From Klebsiella pneumoniae (GTDB lineage: Bacteria; Myxococcota_A; UBA796; GCA-2862545), in the NCBI GenBank assembly GCA_945861065.1, contig CAMASI010000002.1:1-64000 (forward strand): DNA of 64,000 bases, read 5' to 3'. This document shows positions 45,140 through 53,013 of the stretch, in pieces. Within the stretch, counting starts at the first letter, position 1. The number at the start of each line of letters is the position of its first letter. The position numbers and the translations under genes are program-made. The notes below the pieces were generated by a model. That model had not been told where the DNA came from and did not search any database. It was given only the letters and a program-made list of their open reading frames with translations.

Positions 45140-45825
45140 ACGACGTTGGAGAGCCGGCCCCGACAGACAAAGTAGCGGCGCTCGCCGAACTGGGGCTGTT
45201 GGCGGCGACGCTGGTGCACGAGTTGCGTCAACCTTTGTTCGCAGCGCGGGGAACCCTACAGTTGGCACCCGCTGACGGTGCAGCGGCGCCGGCGATTTCA
45301 GACGCACTTCGGCATTTGGCGCATGCGCAAGCCCTCCTGGACCACTACGGCGCGCTGGGCCGTTCTTCCGAACCGTTTGCTCTGGTGGACCTGTCCGAGC
45401 GCGTGTCGGCCGCGGTGGACCTCATCTCGGCAACTGCTCGCCAGTCCAACGTCACCGTGCGGCATTCGTTTCCTGAACGTATCCCTTGGATTCGAGCGCG
45501 ACCTTCCGCCGTGACGCAGGTCGCCACGAATCTGGTTCGGAACGCTGTCGAAGCTGCGGAGTCGGTGGCGGGCGGTCAGGTCAACATCGAAATTCGCCGG
45601 GAAAACGACGTGGTCGTCCTGGTCATCGACGACAATGGCGGCGGGGTCCCGGAGGCTGTACTCGCGCGGCTCGGTGAGCCGTGGGTCTCCACGAAGGGTG
45701 CCAACGGCACAGGACTCGGTTTGTACCTGAGCGTTCGACTGGTGGCGGAGGTGGGCGGCGAGCTCAAGATCGACAAGAACGAGATGGGCGGTGCGTCCGT
45801 TCGCGTCGTCTTACCTGCGGCGTAG
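45136..45825 (+). CDS. small cytoplasmic histidine kinase
   Basis: The GTG at 45136 overlaps the previous stop. The 229-residue protein is a minimal kinase: a short DHp helix with His28 (ATLVHELRQPL) and a full HATPase domain (NLVRNAVEAAE, VIDDNGGGVPE, WVSTKGANGTGLGLYL). There is no sensor, receiver or membrane segment. Its small size and coupling to a lipoprotein gene are odd for a sensor kinase. It could phosphorylate the receiver domain of the operon's first protein, which would fit the absence of a separate regulator. It ends 11 bases before the convergent TPR gene. Confidence 0.9.
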   Translation: MNDVGEPAPTDKVAALAELGLLAATLVHELRQPLFAARGTLQLAPADGAAAPAISDALRHLAHAQALLDHYGALGRSSEPFALVDLSERVSAAVDLISATARQSNVTVRHSFPERIPWIRARPSAVTQVATNLVRNAVEAAESVAGGQVNIEIRRENDVVVLVIDDNGGGVPEAVLARLGEPWVSTKGANGTGLGLYLSVRLVAEVGGELKIDKNEMGGASVRVVLPAA

Positions 45826-45836
45826 ACGCACCGCTT

Positions 45837-46367
45837 TCAGTCCGGTTCTTTCTCCGTCTCGTCTTCACCGTCCTCGCCCGCGACGACCTCGTCCGTGGGC
45901 ATTCCGTCAGCCCCAAATCCGAGGAAGAAAGCAGCTTGTCCGCTTTCCGTATCCGTGGGGTCGAGCTTGCTGGCCGTGGAGAAATGGAGGCGTGACTCCT
46001 CCAACGTCGCTCTAAAGACAGCGGCGTCCCCAAAAACCATGTCATCGCTTTCTGCTCGGCGACGAAGAATTTCCCCTAGCATGCGGTGGGCCAGTGCCCG
46101 CACGTCTTCCTCCACCAGATCTTCCATCCACAAGCCGGTTGAACTCAGGTGTTCGAGCCCTTCTCGAGCGTGGCCTTCGGCGTCGTCGAGCCGCTCCGTA
46201 GCTAAGAGAAGGTGCGCCAATTCCAGGTGAGGCTCGGCCAAGCGAGGCTCGGTTCGGATCACCTTGCGAAGCATCTCCTCCGCTCGGTCGATGTCGCCCC
46301 CCGCATGTACGGCCACCGCTTCGAGGAAATCTACCCCAAGTTTGTCCAAATCGATTTCTTGATTCAT
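45837..46367 (-). CDS. TPR-repeat protein with acidic tail
   Basis: The 176-residue product has TPR-type helices: FLEAVAVHAGGDIDRAEEMLRK, LAEPHLELAHLLLATERLDDAEGHAREGLEH-type units, then VRALAHRMLGEILRR and SRLHFSTASKLDPTDTES. It ends in a very acidic tail (GEDGEDETEKEPD). No catalytic motif is present, and the gene likely encodes a protein-protein interaction module in the cytoplasm. It follows fxsA with no intervening base and appears to be the last gene of the mazG-fxsA unit. Confidence 0.75.
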   Translation of the reverse strand: MNQEIDLDKLGVDFLEAVAVHAGGDIDRAEEMLRKVIRTEPRLAEPHLELAHLLLATERLDDAEGHAREGLEHLSSTGLWMEDLVEEDVRALAHRMLGEILRRRAESDDMVFGDAAVFRATLEESRLHFSTASKLDPTDTESGQAAFFLGFGADGMPTDEVVAGEDGEDETEKEPD

Positions 46368-46814
46368 CTAGGTTCTCGGTTCGTCGAAGGGGGACGCGAA
46401 TGGGTCCGCGGCGGGCGGTGGTTGACCAGGCCGGCGGGTGCCAGTCGTGGCGACCACCACGTTTCGGGCCACCCACAGCACGAGCCTCGGCGCCAGAAAC
46501 CTGCGGATGGGGGGCAACAAGATGAGAATGCCGGTCAAGTCGGTCAGCACGCCCGGCGTGACAAGCAGGAGTGCTCCCACGAGAACGAGGGCGCCTTCCG
46601 CGATCCGAGGTCCAGGAGACACGCCCTGCTGAAGGTCTTCCACCAGTTGCCGAAGCACGCCAAGGCCCTCGGTTCGCGCCAACCATGCGCCCAATAGGCC
46701 GGTGCCGAGCACAAACAGCAGCGTGTTCGTGGGGCCAATGCGGACGCCAACCTGGAGCAACAGCCACAACTCGATAGCTGGAACGATGGTGAAGAGCGCG
46801 AGAAGTCTCAGCAC
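46368..46814 (-). CDS. fxsA: FxsA family membrane protein
   Basis: The 148-residue protein begins at GTG. It has the FxsA pattern: an N-terminal helix with the conserved PxxE (IVPAIELWLLLQVG), a second helix (TLLFVLGTGLLGAWLART), the EGALVLVGALLLVTPGVLTD segment and a third helix (GILILLPPIRRFLAP). A Pro-rich tail follows. FxsA is an inner-membrane protein known for suppressing F-exclusion of phage T7 when overproduced; its cellular role is not established. It overlaps mazG by 7 bases. Confidence 0.88.
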   Translation of the reverse strand: MLRLLALFTIVPAIELWLLLQVGVRIGPTNTLLFVLGTGLLGAWLARTEGLGVLRQLVEDLQQGVSPGPRIAEGALVLVGALLLVTPGVLTDLTGILILLPPIRRFLAPRLVLWVARNVVVATTGTRRPGQPPPAADPFASPFDEPRT

Positions 46815-47557
46815 GACGCTTTCGCTTCACGCCATGCCCGATCCACCTCGTCGGCGTCTGGGTCGGTCACGTTGTCACGGGCCAACGCGGCTTCTGCATA
46901 GCGGAAACGTTGTTCAAACCGCACCAGGGCGCCGCGCAACGCATCTTCTGCGGGAGCGCCGACATGCCGACCGAGGGACGAAAGTGCGAACAACAGGTCG
47001 CCCAACTCCTGCTCCACGGCAACGCGGTCGCCAGAGGCGAGTGCTGCGTCAAGCTCTGCAAGTTCTTCAGCCACCTTCATGCGCACGCCGCTCACGTTCG
47101 GCCAGTCAAATCCGCGGGCGGACGCCTTTTCGCCGACACGATGCGCACGAAGCAGGGCAGGGAGGGCGTCGGGCACACCGTCGAGCGCGCTCGTGCCCGT
47201 CTTGCGTTTGTTCTTCTCCCAGGCGGCCAACGACCCGTCGTGGCGCCGGCCGTCGTCGAACAATCCCGGGTGGCGCGACATCATCTTGCGCGTGGCGGAA
47301 GCAGGGATGTCGTCGACCGTGCCATCGCCTGCGTCCTCACGGGCCAACCCGAATGAAATCAACAGGAATAACGCGTCACCGAGTTCGTCCCGAAGCGCGT
47401 CGGGGGACGTGTCGATGGCAGCAAGCACTTCATACGCCTCCTCGAGCCAATAGGGCCGGAGCGAATCGGCCGTCTGCGCTCGGTCCCAGGGGCATCCGTC
47501 GGTCGCCCTCAGGCGCCGTACCACCGCGACCAAGCCCTCCCAGGCAGAAGCGTGCAT
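46808..47557 (-). CDS. mazG: nucleoside triphosphate pyrophosphohydrolase MazG
   Basis: The ATG at 47557 is preferred over 47599 because the family starts close to this point. The 249-residue product has two MazG halves. The first shows LRATDGCPWDRAQTADSLRP, LEEAYEVLAAI and DELGDALFLLISFG; the second has KVAEELAELDAAL and VEQELGDLLFALSSLGRH. The EExxE and ExxD sets that bind Mg are visible in both. MazG hydrolyses (d)NTPs to monophosphates and limits aberrant nucleotides and ppGpp-linked stress. It diverges from the kinase gene, with 67 bases between starts. Confidence 0.92.
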   Translation of the reverse strand: MHASAWEGLVAVVRRLRATDGCPWDRAQTADSLRPYWLEEAYEVLAAIDTSPDALRDELGDALFLLISFGLAREDAGDGTVDDIPASATRKMMSRHPGLFDDGRRHDGSLAAWEKNKRKTGTSALDGVPDALPALLRAHRVGEKASARGFDWPNVSGVRMKVAEELAELDAALASGDRVAVEQELGDLLFALSSLGRHVGAPAEDALRGALVRFEQRFRYAEAALARDNVTDPDADEVDRAWREAKASC

Positions 47558-47624
47558 ACGCACCCCTAACGTGGCGTTGTTTGCCCCTCGTCTGGGCACG
47601 TGCTCCGCACTACGGTGCCGAGGC

Positions 47625-49094
47625 GTGGAGCTTTGGGTGCAGGCAGAACCTCATCCGTTCGGCGGTTTCTGGATGATCGAGCAGATCGCTGTCGGCGGCA
47701 TGGCGGAAGTGTGGCGTGCACGCGCCTACGGCCTGGCCGGATTCGAAAAGATCGTCGTTATCAAGAAGATCCTTCCTCAACTCGCGCGGGATGAGGAGTT
47801 CATCCGCCTGTTTATCGACGAGGCGAAGATCCTCACGAACCTTGTTCACACCAACATTGTTCAGGTGTTTGAGCTCAATCAGATCGACGGCGTCCATTAC
47901 ATTTCGCTTGAGCACGTGACAGGGCTCGACCTCGCGCGACTGGTCTCAAGAGCAAAGCCAAAAGGCCCGTTTCCGGTCGCGCTCGCGCTGTTCGTGTGTT
48001 GCGAGATGCTCAAAGCGCTGGCGTTCGCCCACACCCGGCTCGACGACGAGGGCCGCCCGCTCAACATCGTTCATTGCGACATCAGCCCGCAAAACGTGCT
48101 GGTGTCCAACGCGGGTGAAGTGAAACTCGCGGATTTTGGGATCGCCCGTTGTGCCTTTCAGTCCCGCGCCCTGCACGATGTCGTTCGCGGAAAGTACGCG
48201 TACATGAGCCCTGAGCAGGTAGACGGAAGGCCGCTAGACGGTCGTAGCGACCTATTCAGCCTAGGAATCGTGCTGTTTGAGTTGTTGACCGGTCGGCGGT
48301 TGTTCAAGGCCTCAAACCGAGAAGAGACGATTGGGCGCGTGCGAAAAGCGGAAGTTCCTAGCCTTCGCGCCTATCGACCAGAGTTGTCCGACGATTGCGA
48401 AGCGATGGTCCTGCGCGCCTTGGCGCTGCACCCGGATGGCCGGTTTCCGGACGCCGCCCTGATGTTGGAGGAGATGGGCGCACTGATGGTCCGAGAAGGG
48501 CACCGCGCCACGCACGCAGACCTGGCGGCATTCCAGCGAGGCGTCACCGGAGAATCTATTCACAATGCGGACCCAGGCGCGCCGCCTCCGCCGCCGCGTG
48601 GCGTCGTGGTCTTGGCTGCCGAGATCGCACCTCCGCCCCGTTCCATGGCCACACCGCGTGCCACGTTGGCCAGTGTGTTTCAAGAGGTTGCAGGCCTGCT
48701 GAATGCGTCCAACGGGACCGTATGGGAAGCGGAGGACGGGTCTCTGACGGTCGTGTGGTGGGCAGATGACCTCGCAGCCACCGTCGAGGCTGCCGTCGCA
48801 GCAACACTGGCCTCCCGCGACGCCGTGCGACGTGCGGGTTGGCGACTTTCTGCAGGCCTCGCGCCAGGCGTCGTCCGTTTGGCCACCGGCTCAGACCGGC
48901 CTCCCGACGGCTGGGAACTCGCAGGCCCGTTTTACCTCGCGCGTTGGATGATGAACTTCAGTGCCCACGGTGGTCGCCCACTGTTGACGGAAGTCGCGGC
49001 GAAGCAGGTAGCGGCCCGGGTCTCCGTCAATCGTCTCGGCAGAATTTCCATCCTGGGAAATCGATATATTCACCTCTATGAAATGGACGGATGA
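47625..49094 (+). CDS. Ser/Thr protein kinase with C-terminal degenerate cyclase-like domain
   Basis: The GTG at 47625 yields 489 residues. The kinase domain has IAVGGMAEVW (21-30), Lys47 in VVIKKIL, catalytic loop HCDISPQN (150-157, where the usual HRD Arg is Cys), DFG (170-172) and the SPE motif in YMSPEQ. The Cys-for-Arg change marks a non-RD kinase, which is common among myxobacterial kinases. After a Pro-rich linker (about 340-355) the last 130 residues follow the pattern of class III nucleotide cyclase homology domains: GTVWEAEDGSLTVVWW, WRLSAGLAPGVVRLATG and RWMMNFSAHGGRPLLTE. The metal-binding Asp pair is not evident, so a sensory role is more likely. The HAD gene overlaps its stop. 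Confidence 0.88.
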   Translation: MELWVQAEPHPFGGFWMIEQIAVGGMAEVWRARAYGLAGFEKIVVIKKILPQLARDEEFIRLFIDEAKILTNLVHTNIVQVFELNQIDGVHYISLEHVTGLDLARLVSRAKPKGPFPVALALFVCCEMLKALAFAHTRLDDEGRPLNIVHCDISPQNVLVSNAGEVKLADFGIARCAFQSRALHDVVRGKYAYMSPEQVDGRPLDGRSDLFSLGIVLFELLTGRRLFKASNREETIGRVRKAEVPSLRAYRPELSDDCEAMVLRALALHPDGRFPDAALMLEEMGALMVREGHRATHADLAAFQRGVTGESIHNADPGAPPPPPRGVVVLAAEIAPPPRSMATPRATLASVFQEVAGLLNASNGTVWEAEDGSLTVVWWADDLAATVEAAVAATLASRDAVRRAGWRLSAGLAPGVVRLATGSDRPPDGWELAGPFYLARWMMNFSAHGGRPLLTEVAAKQVAARVSVNRLGRISILGNRYIHLYEMDG

Positions 49095-49786
49095 GCGTGT
49101 TTCCTACGGTGTTGTTGTTCGATATTGATGGGACGCTTATTACAACTGCCGGCGCCGGGCGCTTGGCGCTCGATCGGGCTTTGGAGGTGGCGACGGGCAG
49201 AGCGGGACTCATCGTCCACACGAACCTGGCCGGGGCCACGGACCGCGGCGCGATTCGGGCGGCGCTCCGAAATGGAAATCTGGACGCCGACGACGCAGCG
49301 GTGGACGCTGTGCTGGCCGTTTATTTGCCTTGCCTCGTGGCGGCGCTTGCGGACGTTGAATCGCGAGTACATCCAGGCGTCACCGCCGTGTTGGAAACCG
49401 TTTGCTCGGTCCCTGGCGTTGCAGTCGGGCTCGGCACAGGCAACATCGTCCTTGGCGCACGCGCGAAACTAGAGCCGTTCGGATTGTGGGACCGCTTTGA
49501 ATTCGGCGGATTTGGCGACGACGGGGAACTGCGAGCCGATCTGATTCGCTGCGGTGCGGAGCGCGGTGCCGCGCAACTCGGTTTGAGTCGGTCCGACACG
49601 CGCGTGGTCATCATCGGCGACAGCACCCGCGACGTGGAAGCGGCCAACGCCATCGGTGCAGAATGCCTGGGCGTAGGAACTAGCGGTTCAGACCTGGTCG
49701 ATCTCTACGTCACGGGTGCCAAACTGGCCGTAGACAACCTCGCTCACCCTGATGTTCTCGGCTTTCTCCTTGGACGGGCGTCGTGA
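49091..49786 (+). CDS. HAD-superfamily phosphatase (phosphoglycolate phosphatase-like)
   Basis: The ATG at 49091 overlaps the kinase stop (ATGA). The 231-residue protein has HAD motif I LLFDIDGTLITT, a helical C1 cap (about 20-95), motif II GLGTGN, and motif III/IV VVIIGDSTRDVEAANAIGA. This is the Gph/PGP subgroup layout, with phosphoglycolate or another small phosphate ester as possible substrate. It also overlaps the next gene (GTGA), so kinase, phosphatase and ATP-grasp-SET protein are translationally linked. The pairing suggests a shared small-molecule or modification pathway, but the substrate is unknown. Confidence 0.88.
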   Translation: MSVFPTVLLFDIDGTLITTAGAGRLALDRALEVATGRAGLIVHTNLAGATDRGAIRAALRNGNLDADDAAVDAVLAVYLPCLVAALADVESRVHPGVTAVLETVCSVPGVAVGLGTGNIVLGARAKLEPFGLWDRFEFGGFGDDGELRADLIRCGAERGAAQLGLSRSDTRVVIIGDSTRDVEAANAIGAECLGVGTSGSDLVDLYVTGAKLAVDNLAHPDVLGFLLGRAS

Positions 49787-51252
49787 AAATTTGTATTCTG
49801 AACCCTTCCTACGAGGCCTCCAACAGCACGTTCAAGGGCTTCGACCCGCCCTGCGATCCTCGGCCCCACGCGCCAGAGCACCAGTGGGACCAGGTCTTTT
49901 TGGACAAGGCGGCTGCGGTCTCTACTATCGTCAAGCTCGCTAGCGCCGGGTATGACCTGTTTTTTCAGTTGTGTGACGGTGCGTGGGACGAGGACCGAGC
50001 GGGAATCGAGGTTGTACAATGCCTGGAGCGCTTGGGGTTGCCATTCACCGGCGCCAATTCTGCTTGGTTCGACCCAACCAGAGACAGCATGAAGCGCGTA
50101 TGCCATGCCACGGGAATCCCTACGCCAGAACACGCGATGGCTCGCACGCGCGCAGACCTCGTCGCCGCCGCTGGCTGGATGACCTTTCCGCTGATCGTCA
50201 AACACCCGGCGTCGTACGGGAGCGTGGGGATGACGCGTGCTTGCCGCGTCATGACCGTGGAGGCGCTGATCGAGGAGGGGATGAGGCTCGTAGACCTGTA
50301 CGGCCAGGTCCTTGTAGAGCGGTTCATCGAGGGGCGAGAGTTCACCGTGTTGGTCTCGGAAAACGCCGATGACCCAGCCCGCCCGCACGCGTACCCTCCG
50401 ATCGAGTGCCAGTTTCCGGCAGGAGAGACGTTTAAACATTTCGACTTGAAGTGGAAGGATTTCGACGCATTGCGCTGGGTTTCCGTGACCGACCTTGGTG
50501 TGGCCGCCCAACTCCAAGATTTCACGGCACGAATGTTCCTTGCTTATGGCGGCCAAGGTTATGGTCGCTGCGATTTTCGGATGGGCAGCGACGGTGTTCT
50601 CCAATGCCTGGAAATCAACGCGAACTGTGGCGTCCTTTATCCACAAGACTCGGGCGCCAGCGCGGATGAGATCCTTGCGTTGGATCCGAAAGGCCCTCGC
50701 GGCTTCGTTCGCAGCGTGATCGACGCCGCGCTGGCTCGGCATCGCCGCACCCGGCCCGCTTTTGAAATCCGCTGGAGGCCTGCAGCAGGCTGGGGCATGT
50801 TTGCCTCGCGTGATTTGTTGCCACGGGACGTGATCGACCGCTGGGAAGAACGCGAGCACGTGCTCGTGACCCGGCGTCAGGTGGCAACATGGTCGGCACA
50901 AAAGGCGGATTGGTTCGGTCGCTATGCGTGGCCGCTGACCGATGAGGTGTATGTGATGTGGTCGGCCAATCCAGATCAATGGACGCCCATTGACCACTCC
51001 TGTGACCCGAACGGGTGGTTGGAAGGTCTCGACCTGGTCGCTCGCCGCGCAATTTCCGTAGGTGAGTCCATTACCATGGACTACGCTACGTTTTGCGGGC
51101 CATTGACGACGCCGTTTGACTGTACGTGCAGCGCGTCACAATGCCGCGGGCGTGTCGGGCCTCAAGACCATCGCAATCCTGAGTTTGTGGCGTTGTATGG
51201 AGACCATGTGTCCGATTATGTGCGCCAGGCGCTAAGCCGCGTGCTCGCGTAG
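49783..51252 (+). CDS. ATP-grasp ligase fused to a SET-domain methyltransferase
   Basis: The GTG at 49783 overlaps the previous stop. The 489-residue product joins two enzymes. Residues 1-310 are a D-Ala-D-Ala-ligase-like ATP-grasp: FPLIVKHPASYGSVGM (Lys140), VLVERFIEGREFTV (177-190) and GRCDFRMGSDG with the metal-binding LEINANCG (277-283). Residues about 325-440 are a SET domain: IRWRPAAGWGMFASRDL, IDHSCDPN (403-410) and GESITMDYATF (427-437). A post-SET Cys cluster, DCTCSASQC (Cys447, Cys449, Cys454), follows and should bind zinc. The ATP-grasp half would join an amine to an acid; the SET half would methylate a Lys-like amine with AdoMet. The substrate is unknown and the two activities probably act in sequence. 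Confidence 0.9.
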   Translation: MKICILNPSYEASNSTFKGFDPPCDPRPHAPEHQWDQVFLDKAAAVSTIVKLASAGYDLFFQLCDGAWDEDRAGIEVVQCLERLGLPFTGANSAWFDPTRDSMKRVCHATGIPTPEHAMARTRADLVAAAGWMTFPLIVKHPASYGSVGMTRACRVMTVEALIEEGMRLVDLYGQVLVERFIEGREFTVLVSENADDPARPHAYPPIECQFPAGETFKHFDLKWKDFDALRWVSVTDLGVAAQLQDFTARMFLAYGGQGYGRCDFRMGSDGVLQCLEINANCGVLYPQDSGASADEILALDPKGPRGFVRSVIDAALARHRRTRPAFEIRWRPAAGWGMFASRDLLPRDVIDRWEEREHVLVTRRQVATWSAQKADWFGRYAWPLTDEVYVMWSANPDQWTPIDHSCDPNGWLEGLDLVARRAISVGESITMDYATFCGPLTTPFDCTCSASQCRGRVGPQDHRNPEFVALYGDHVSDYVRQALSRVLA

Positions 51253-51954
51253 ACGCATGCGCAACCGTCGAACTGCGGCCCCTGCAATCTGGCAGGCCCT
51301 GGACTCTGTGACGCCCAGAACGCGGCCGACGTCCTTCAGACTCATTTCGTGAAGGTAGTACAGCACGATTGCAGTGCGCTCACGCTCAGGGAGCGAATCT
51401 ACGGCGCCCAGAATGGCGCCACGCGCCTCGGCGTGTTGCCACCGGGTCAGTAAATCCTCGTCCCCGTCAGGTACGACTTCGACCAAGGGGGTGCTGCTGT
51501 CTACGCCCATTGGCGCATCCAGCGAGAGCAACTGGCGGATCTCCGAAGCGCCGATGAGGTCGCGGTACTCGTCCCCGGTAATGCCGAGGTGCGTTGCCAT
51601 CTCATCCGGGGACGGGTCGCGACCCTTCCCCTCCAAAAGCGCCTTACGAGCAGTGGCGATCCGGTCGGCGTGACGTCGAACCGAACGGGGGACCCAATCC
51701 GCAGCCCGGAGGGCATCCACGATTGCGCCATGAACGCGGTGACGGGCATATTGTTCGAAGGGGACCGAGCGGGTCGAGTCGAAGCGCTCGACGCTTTCCA
51801 TCAACCCGATAACCCCCACCGAGATGAGGTCGTCTACTTCCACGGAGCGAGGCAATCGGCTGTGAATTCGGTAGGCGATGGCGCGCACCATCGCGTAGTG
51901 CGTCAACACGACATCGCACGTATTTGGCGTCGATTCACTGGCTAGCTGCAGCAT
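51232..51954 (-). CDS. RNA polymerase sigma factor, FliA/WhiG (sigma-28) type
   Basis: The 240-residue protein shows region 2 (VEVDDLISVGVIGLMESVERFD, then FEQYARHRVHGAIVDALR with VPRSVR), region 3 (PSPDEMATHLGITGDEY) and region 4 (LPERERTAIVLYYLHEMSLKDVGRVLGVTESRACQI). The VPRSVR after GAIVDALRAADW is typical of FliA and WhiG. In other bacteria this class drives flagellar, motility or development genes. No flagellar gene is in the window. Its 3' end overlaps the SET fusion gene by 21 bases on the opposite strand. A -24/-12 promoter lies directly upstream, and an AGAGGA site precedes the ATG. Confidence 0.92.
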   Translation of the reverse strand: MLQLASESTPNTCDVVLTHYAMVRAIAYRIHSRLPRSVEVDDLISVGVIGLMESVERFDSTRSVPFEQYARHRVHGAIVDALRAADWVPRSVRRHADRIATARKALLEGKGRDPSPDEMATHLGITGDEYRDLIGASEIRQLLSLDAPMGVDSSTPLVEVVPDGDEDLLTRWQHAEARGAILGAVDSLPERERTAIVLYYLHEMSLKDVGRVLGVTESRACQIAGAAVRRLRMRLREHAA

Positions 51955-51976
51955 GAGATCCTCTCATTGCTACAAG

Positions 51977-51993
51977 AAGCACAAACCGTGCCA
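51977..51993 (-). promoter_or_regulatory. sigma-54-type -24/-12 promoter for the sigma-28-type gene
   Basis: On the minus strand the sequence reads TGGCACGGTTTGTGCTT. This matches the consensus TGGCACG-N4-TTGCW with one mismatch and has the required GG-N10-GC spacing. Transcription would start about 12 bases past the GC, near 51968, leaving a leader of about 14 bases that contains the ribosome-binding site before the ATG at 51954. The fit in sequence, spacing and position is strong. An enhancer site for an activator was not located. Confidence 0.75.
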
Positions 51994-52031
51994 ACCACGC
52001 TTTCGCTAAAATGACGCATGGAGCGTGCACT

Positions 52032-52055
52032 CCGCCTGTTTTTGCTATCAGGCGG
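52032..52055. terminator. inverted repeat, possible weak terminator between the PilT-like and sigma genes
   Basis: CCGCCTG (52032-52038) and CAGGCGG (52049-52055) form a perfect 7-base stem around a 10-base A/T-rich loop. It lies downstream of the PilT-like gene and upstream of the sigma-54-type promoter, where termination would be useful. No T-run follows on either strand, so it may need Rho or may only block read-through partly. Confidence 0.35.
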
Positions 52056-52098
52056 GAGCCGCCGCTATCGACGCGGATACGGACCGATGACTTGCGGT

Positions 52099-52965
52099 CT
52101 ACGCGGGCAGTTCGAGCGCCGTGTCGGGGAGGGTGACAACGGCTTTTCCGTCCCGAGGGACCGAGATCACGGCGCGAAGGGTTCTATGAATCCGAAGCTC
52201 GGCGTCGAGGCGGAATTCGCCCGTCAAAGTGCGGGTGAGGAACCACGCGGCGTCCTTCGGTTCCGTCGCGGCGACGGCAGCGACTACGCTGATGCCTCGT
52301 TCGGCCGCGCACAGTACTGCGTCAGTCGTCGCCGCGTCGGGAATTTGGTCCACCGCAATGAGGTCGGCGCCCGCGTTGATCGCTGCCCGAACGCCTGCCG
52401 CATGGCTGCCCACATCCACGCCGACCTCGCGTTGGGCGACGGTGGCCATGGCGTCACGGTGAAGCGTGGTGATGGCCGACTCAATCACGACGGCATGGCC
52501 TCGTTCCCGAGCGTTGAACGCGTGGATGCACGCAGCCAACAGTTCCCGATGCCGGGTGCCACAAACGATCAGTAAGCCAGCGCGGCCTACCAGGCGGTCG
52601 ACGCTGTCCGGAACGCCCAGATCGGCAAACGACGGTGGATTGCTACGCAGGCATCGAACGACGGCGCTGAGTGTGCCTCGTTGGCGATAGATGCTTGCTC
52701 GGAAACGACCCACGCCGGCGACTCCGAAGCCGAACTCCAGGTCGGTCACGGTCGCGCTGGTGAATTCCGTTCCTGCGAGTTGGCCGAGCGACACAGCCAC
52801 CGAAGTCGCGTCGACGGCCGACAGGGGGGGCGCATTGGCTGGCAACAGGGTGCCCTGGGGCGACCGGAGCATGGGCCGCCCAGGCACCTTGAAGTGCACC
52901 TCGACCGCGCCTCCCGCGGCCGCTTCCTTCAATAGCGTAAGCACTGCATCGCGATTCCAGGCCAT
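52099..52965 (-). CDS. PilT-like protein with lost Walker motifs (pseudo-ATPase)
   Basis: The 288-residue protein aligns along its length with PilT: an N-terminal PAS-like half (LLKEAAAGGAVEVHFKVPGRP, FGFGVAGVGRFRASIYRQRGT, PSFADLGVPDSVDRLV) and the ATPase half (VVIESAITTLHRDAMATV, QREVGVDVGS). The Walker A GPTGSGKST is replaced by CGTRHRELLA (135-144), and the Walker B region ILVGEMRD reads LIAVDQIPD, so Glu and Lys are lost. It is also shorter at the C-terminus than normal PilT (about 340-370 residues). A GGGAGGGG site precedes the ATG. It probably binds but does not power the pilus machine, or has another regulatory role; this is inference. Confidence 0.8.
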   Translation of the reverse strand: MAWNRDAVLTLLKEAAAGGAVEVHFKVPGRPMLRSPQGTLLPANAPPLSAVDATSVAVSLGQLAGTEFTSATVTDLEFGFGVAGVGRFRASIYRQRGTLSAVVRCLRSNPPSFADLGVPDSVDRLVGRAGLLIVCGTRHRELLAACIHAFNARERGHAVVIESAITTLHRDAMATVAQREVGVDVGSHAAGVRAAINAGADLIAVDQIPDAATTDAVLCAAERGISVVAAVAATEPKDAAWFLTRTLTGEFRLDAELRIHRTLRAVISVPRDGKAVVTLPDTALELPA

Positions 52966-53013
52966 GGACCCCTCCCTCGCGGCAACTGTGCCGCTGGATA
53001 CCCATCGGACCGT

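Noticed and set aside
49744-50997. 417-codon minus-strand frame across the ATP-grasp-SET gene
   Set aside because: The sense strand encodes clear ATP-grasp and SET motifs; the antisense product has none.
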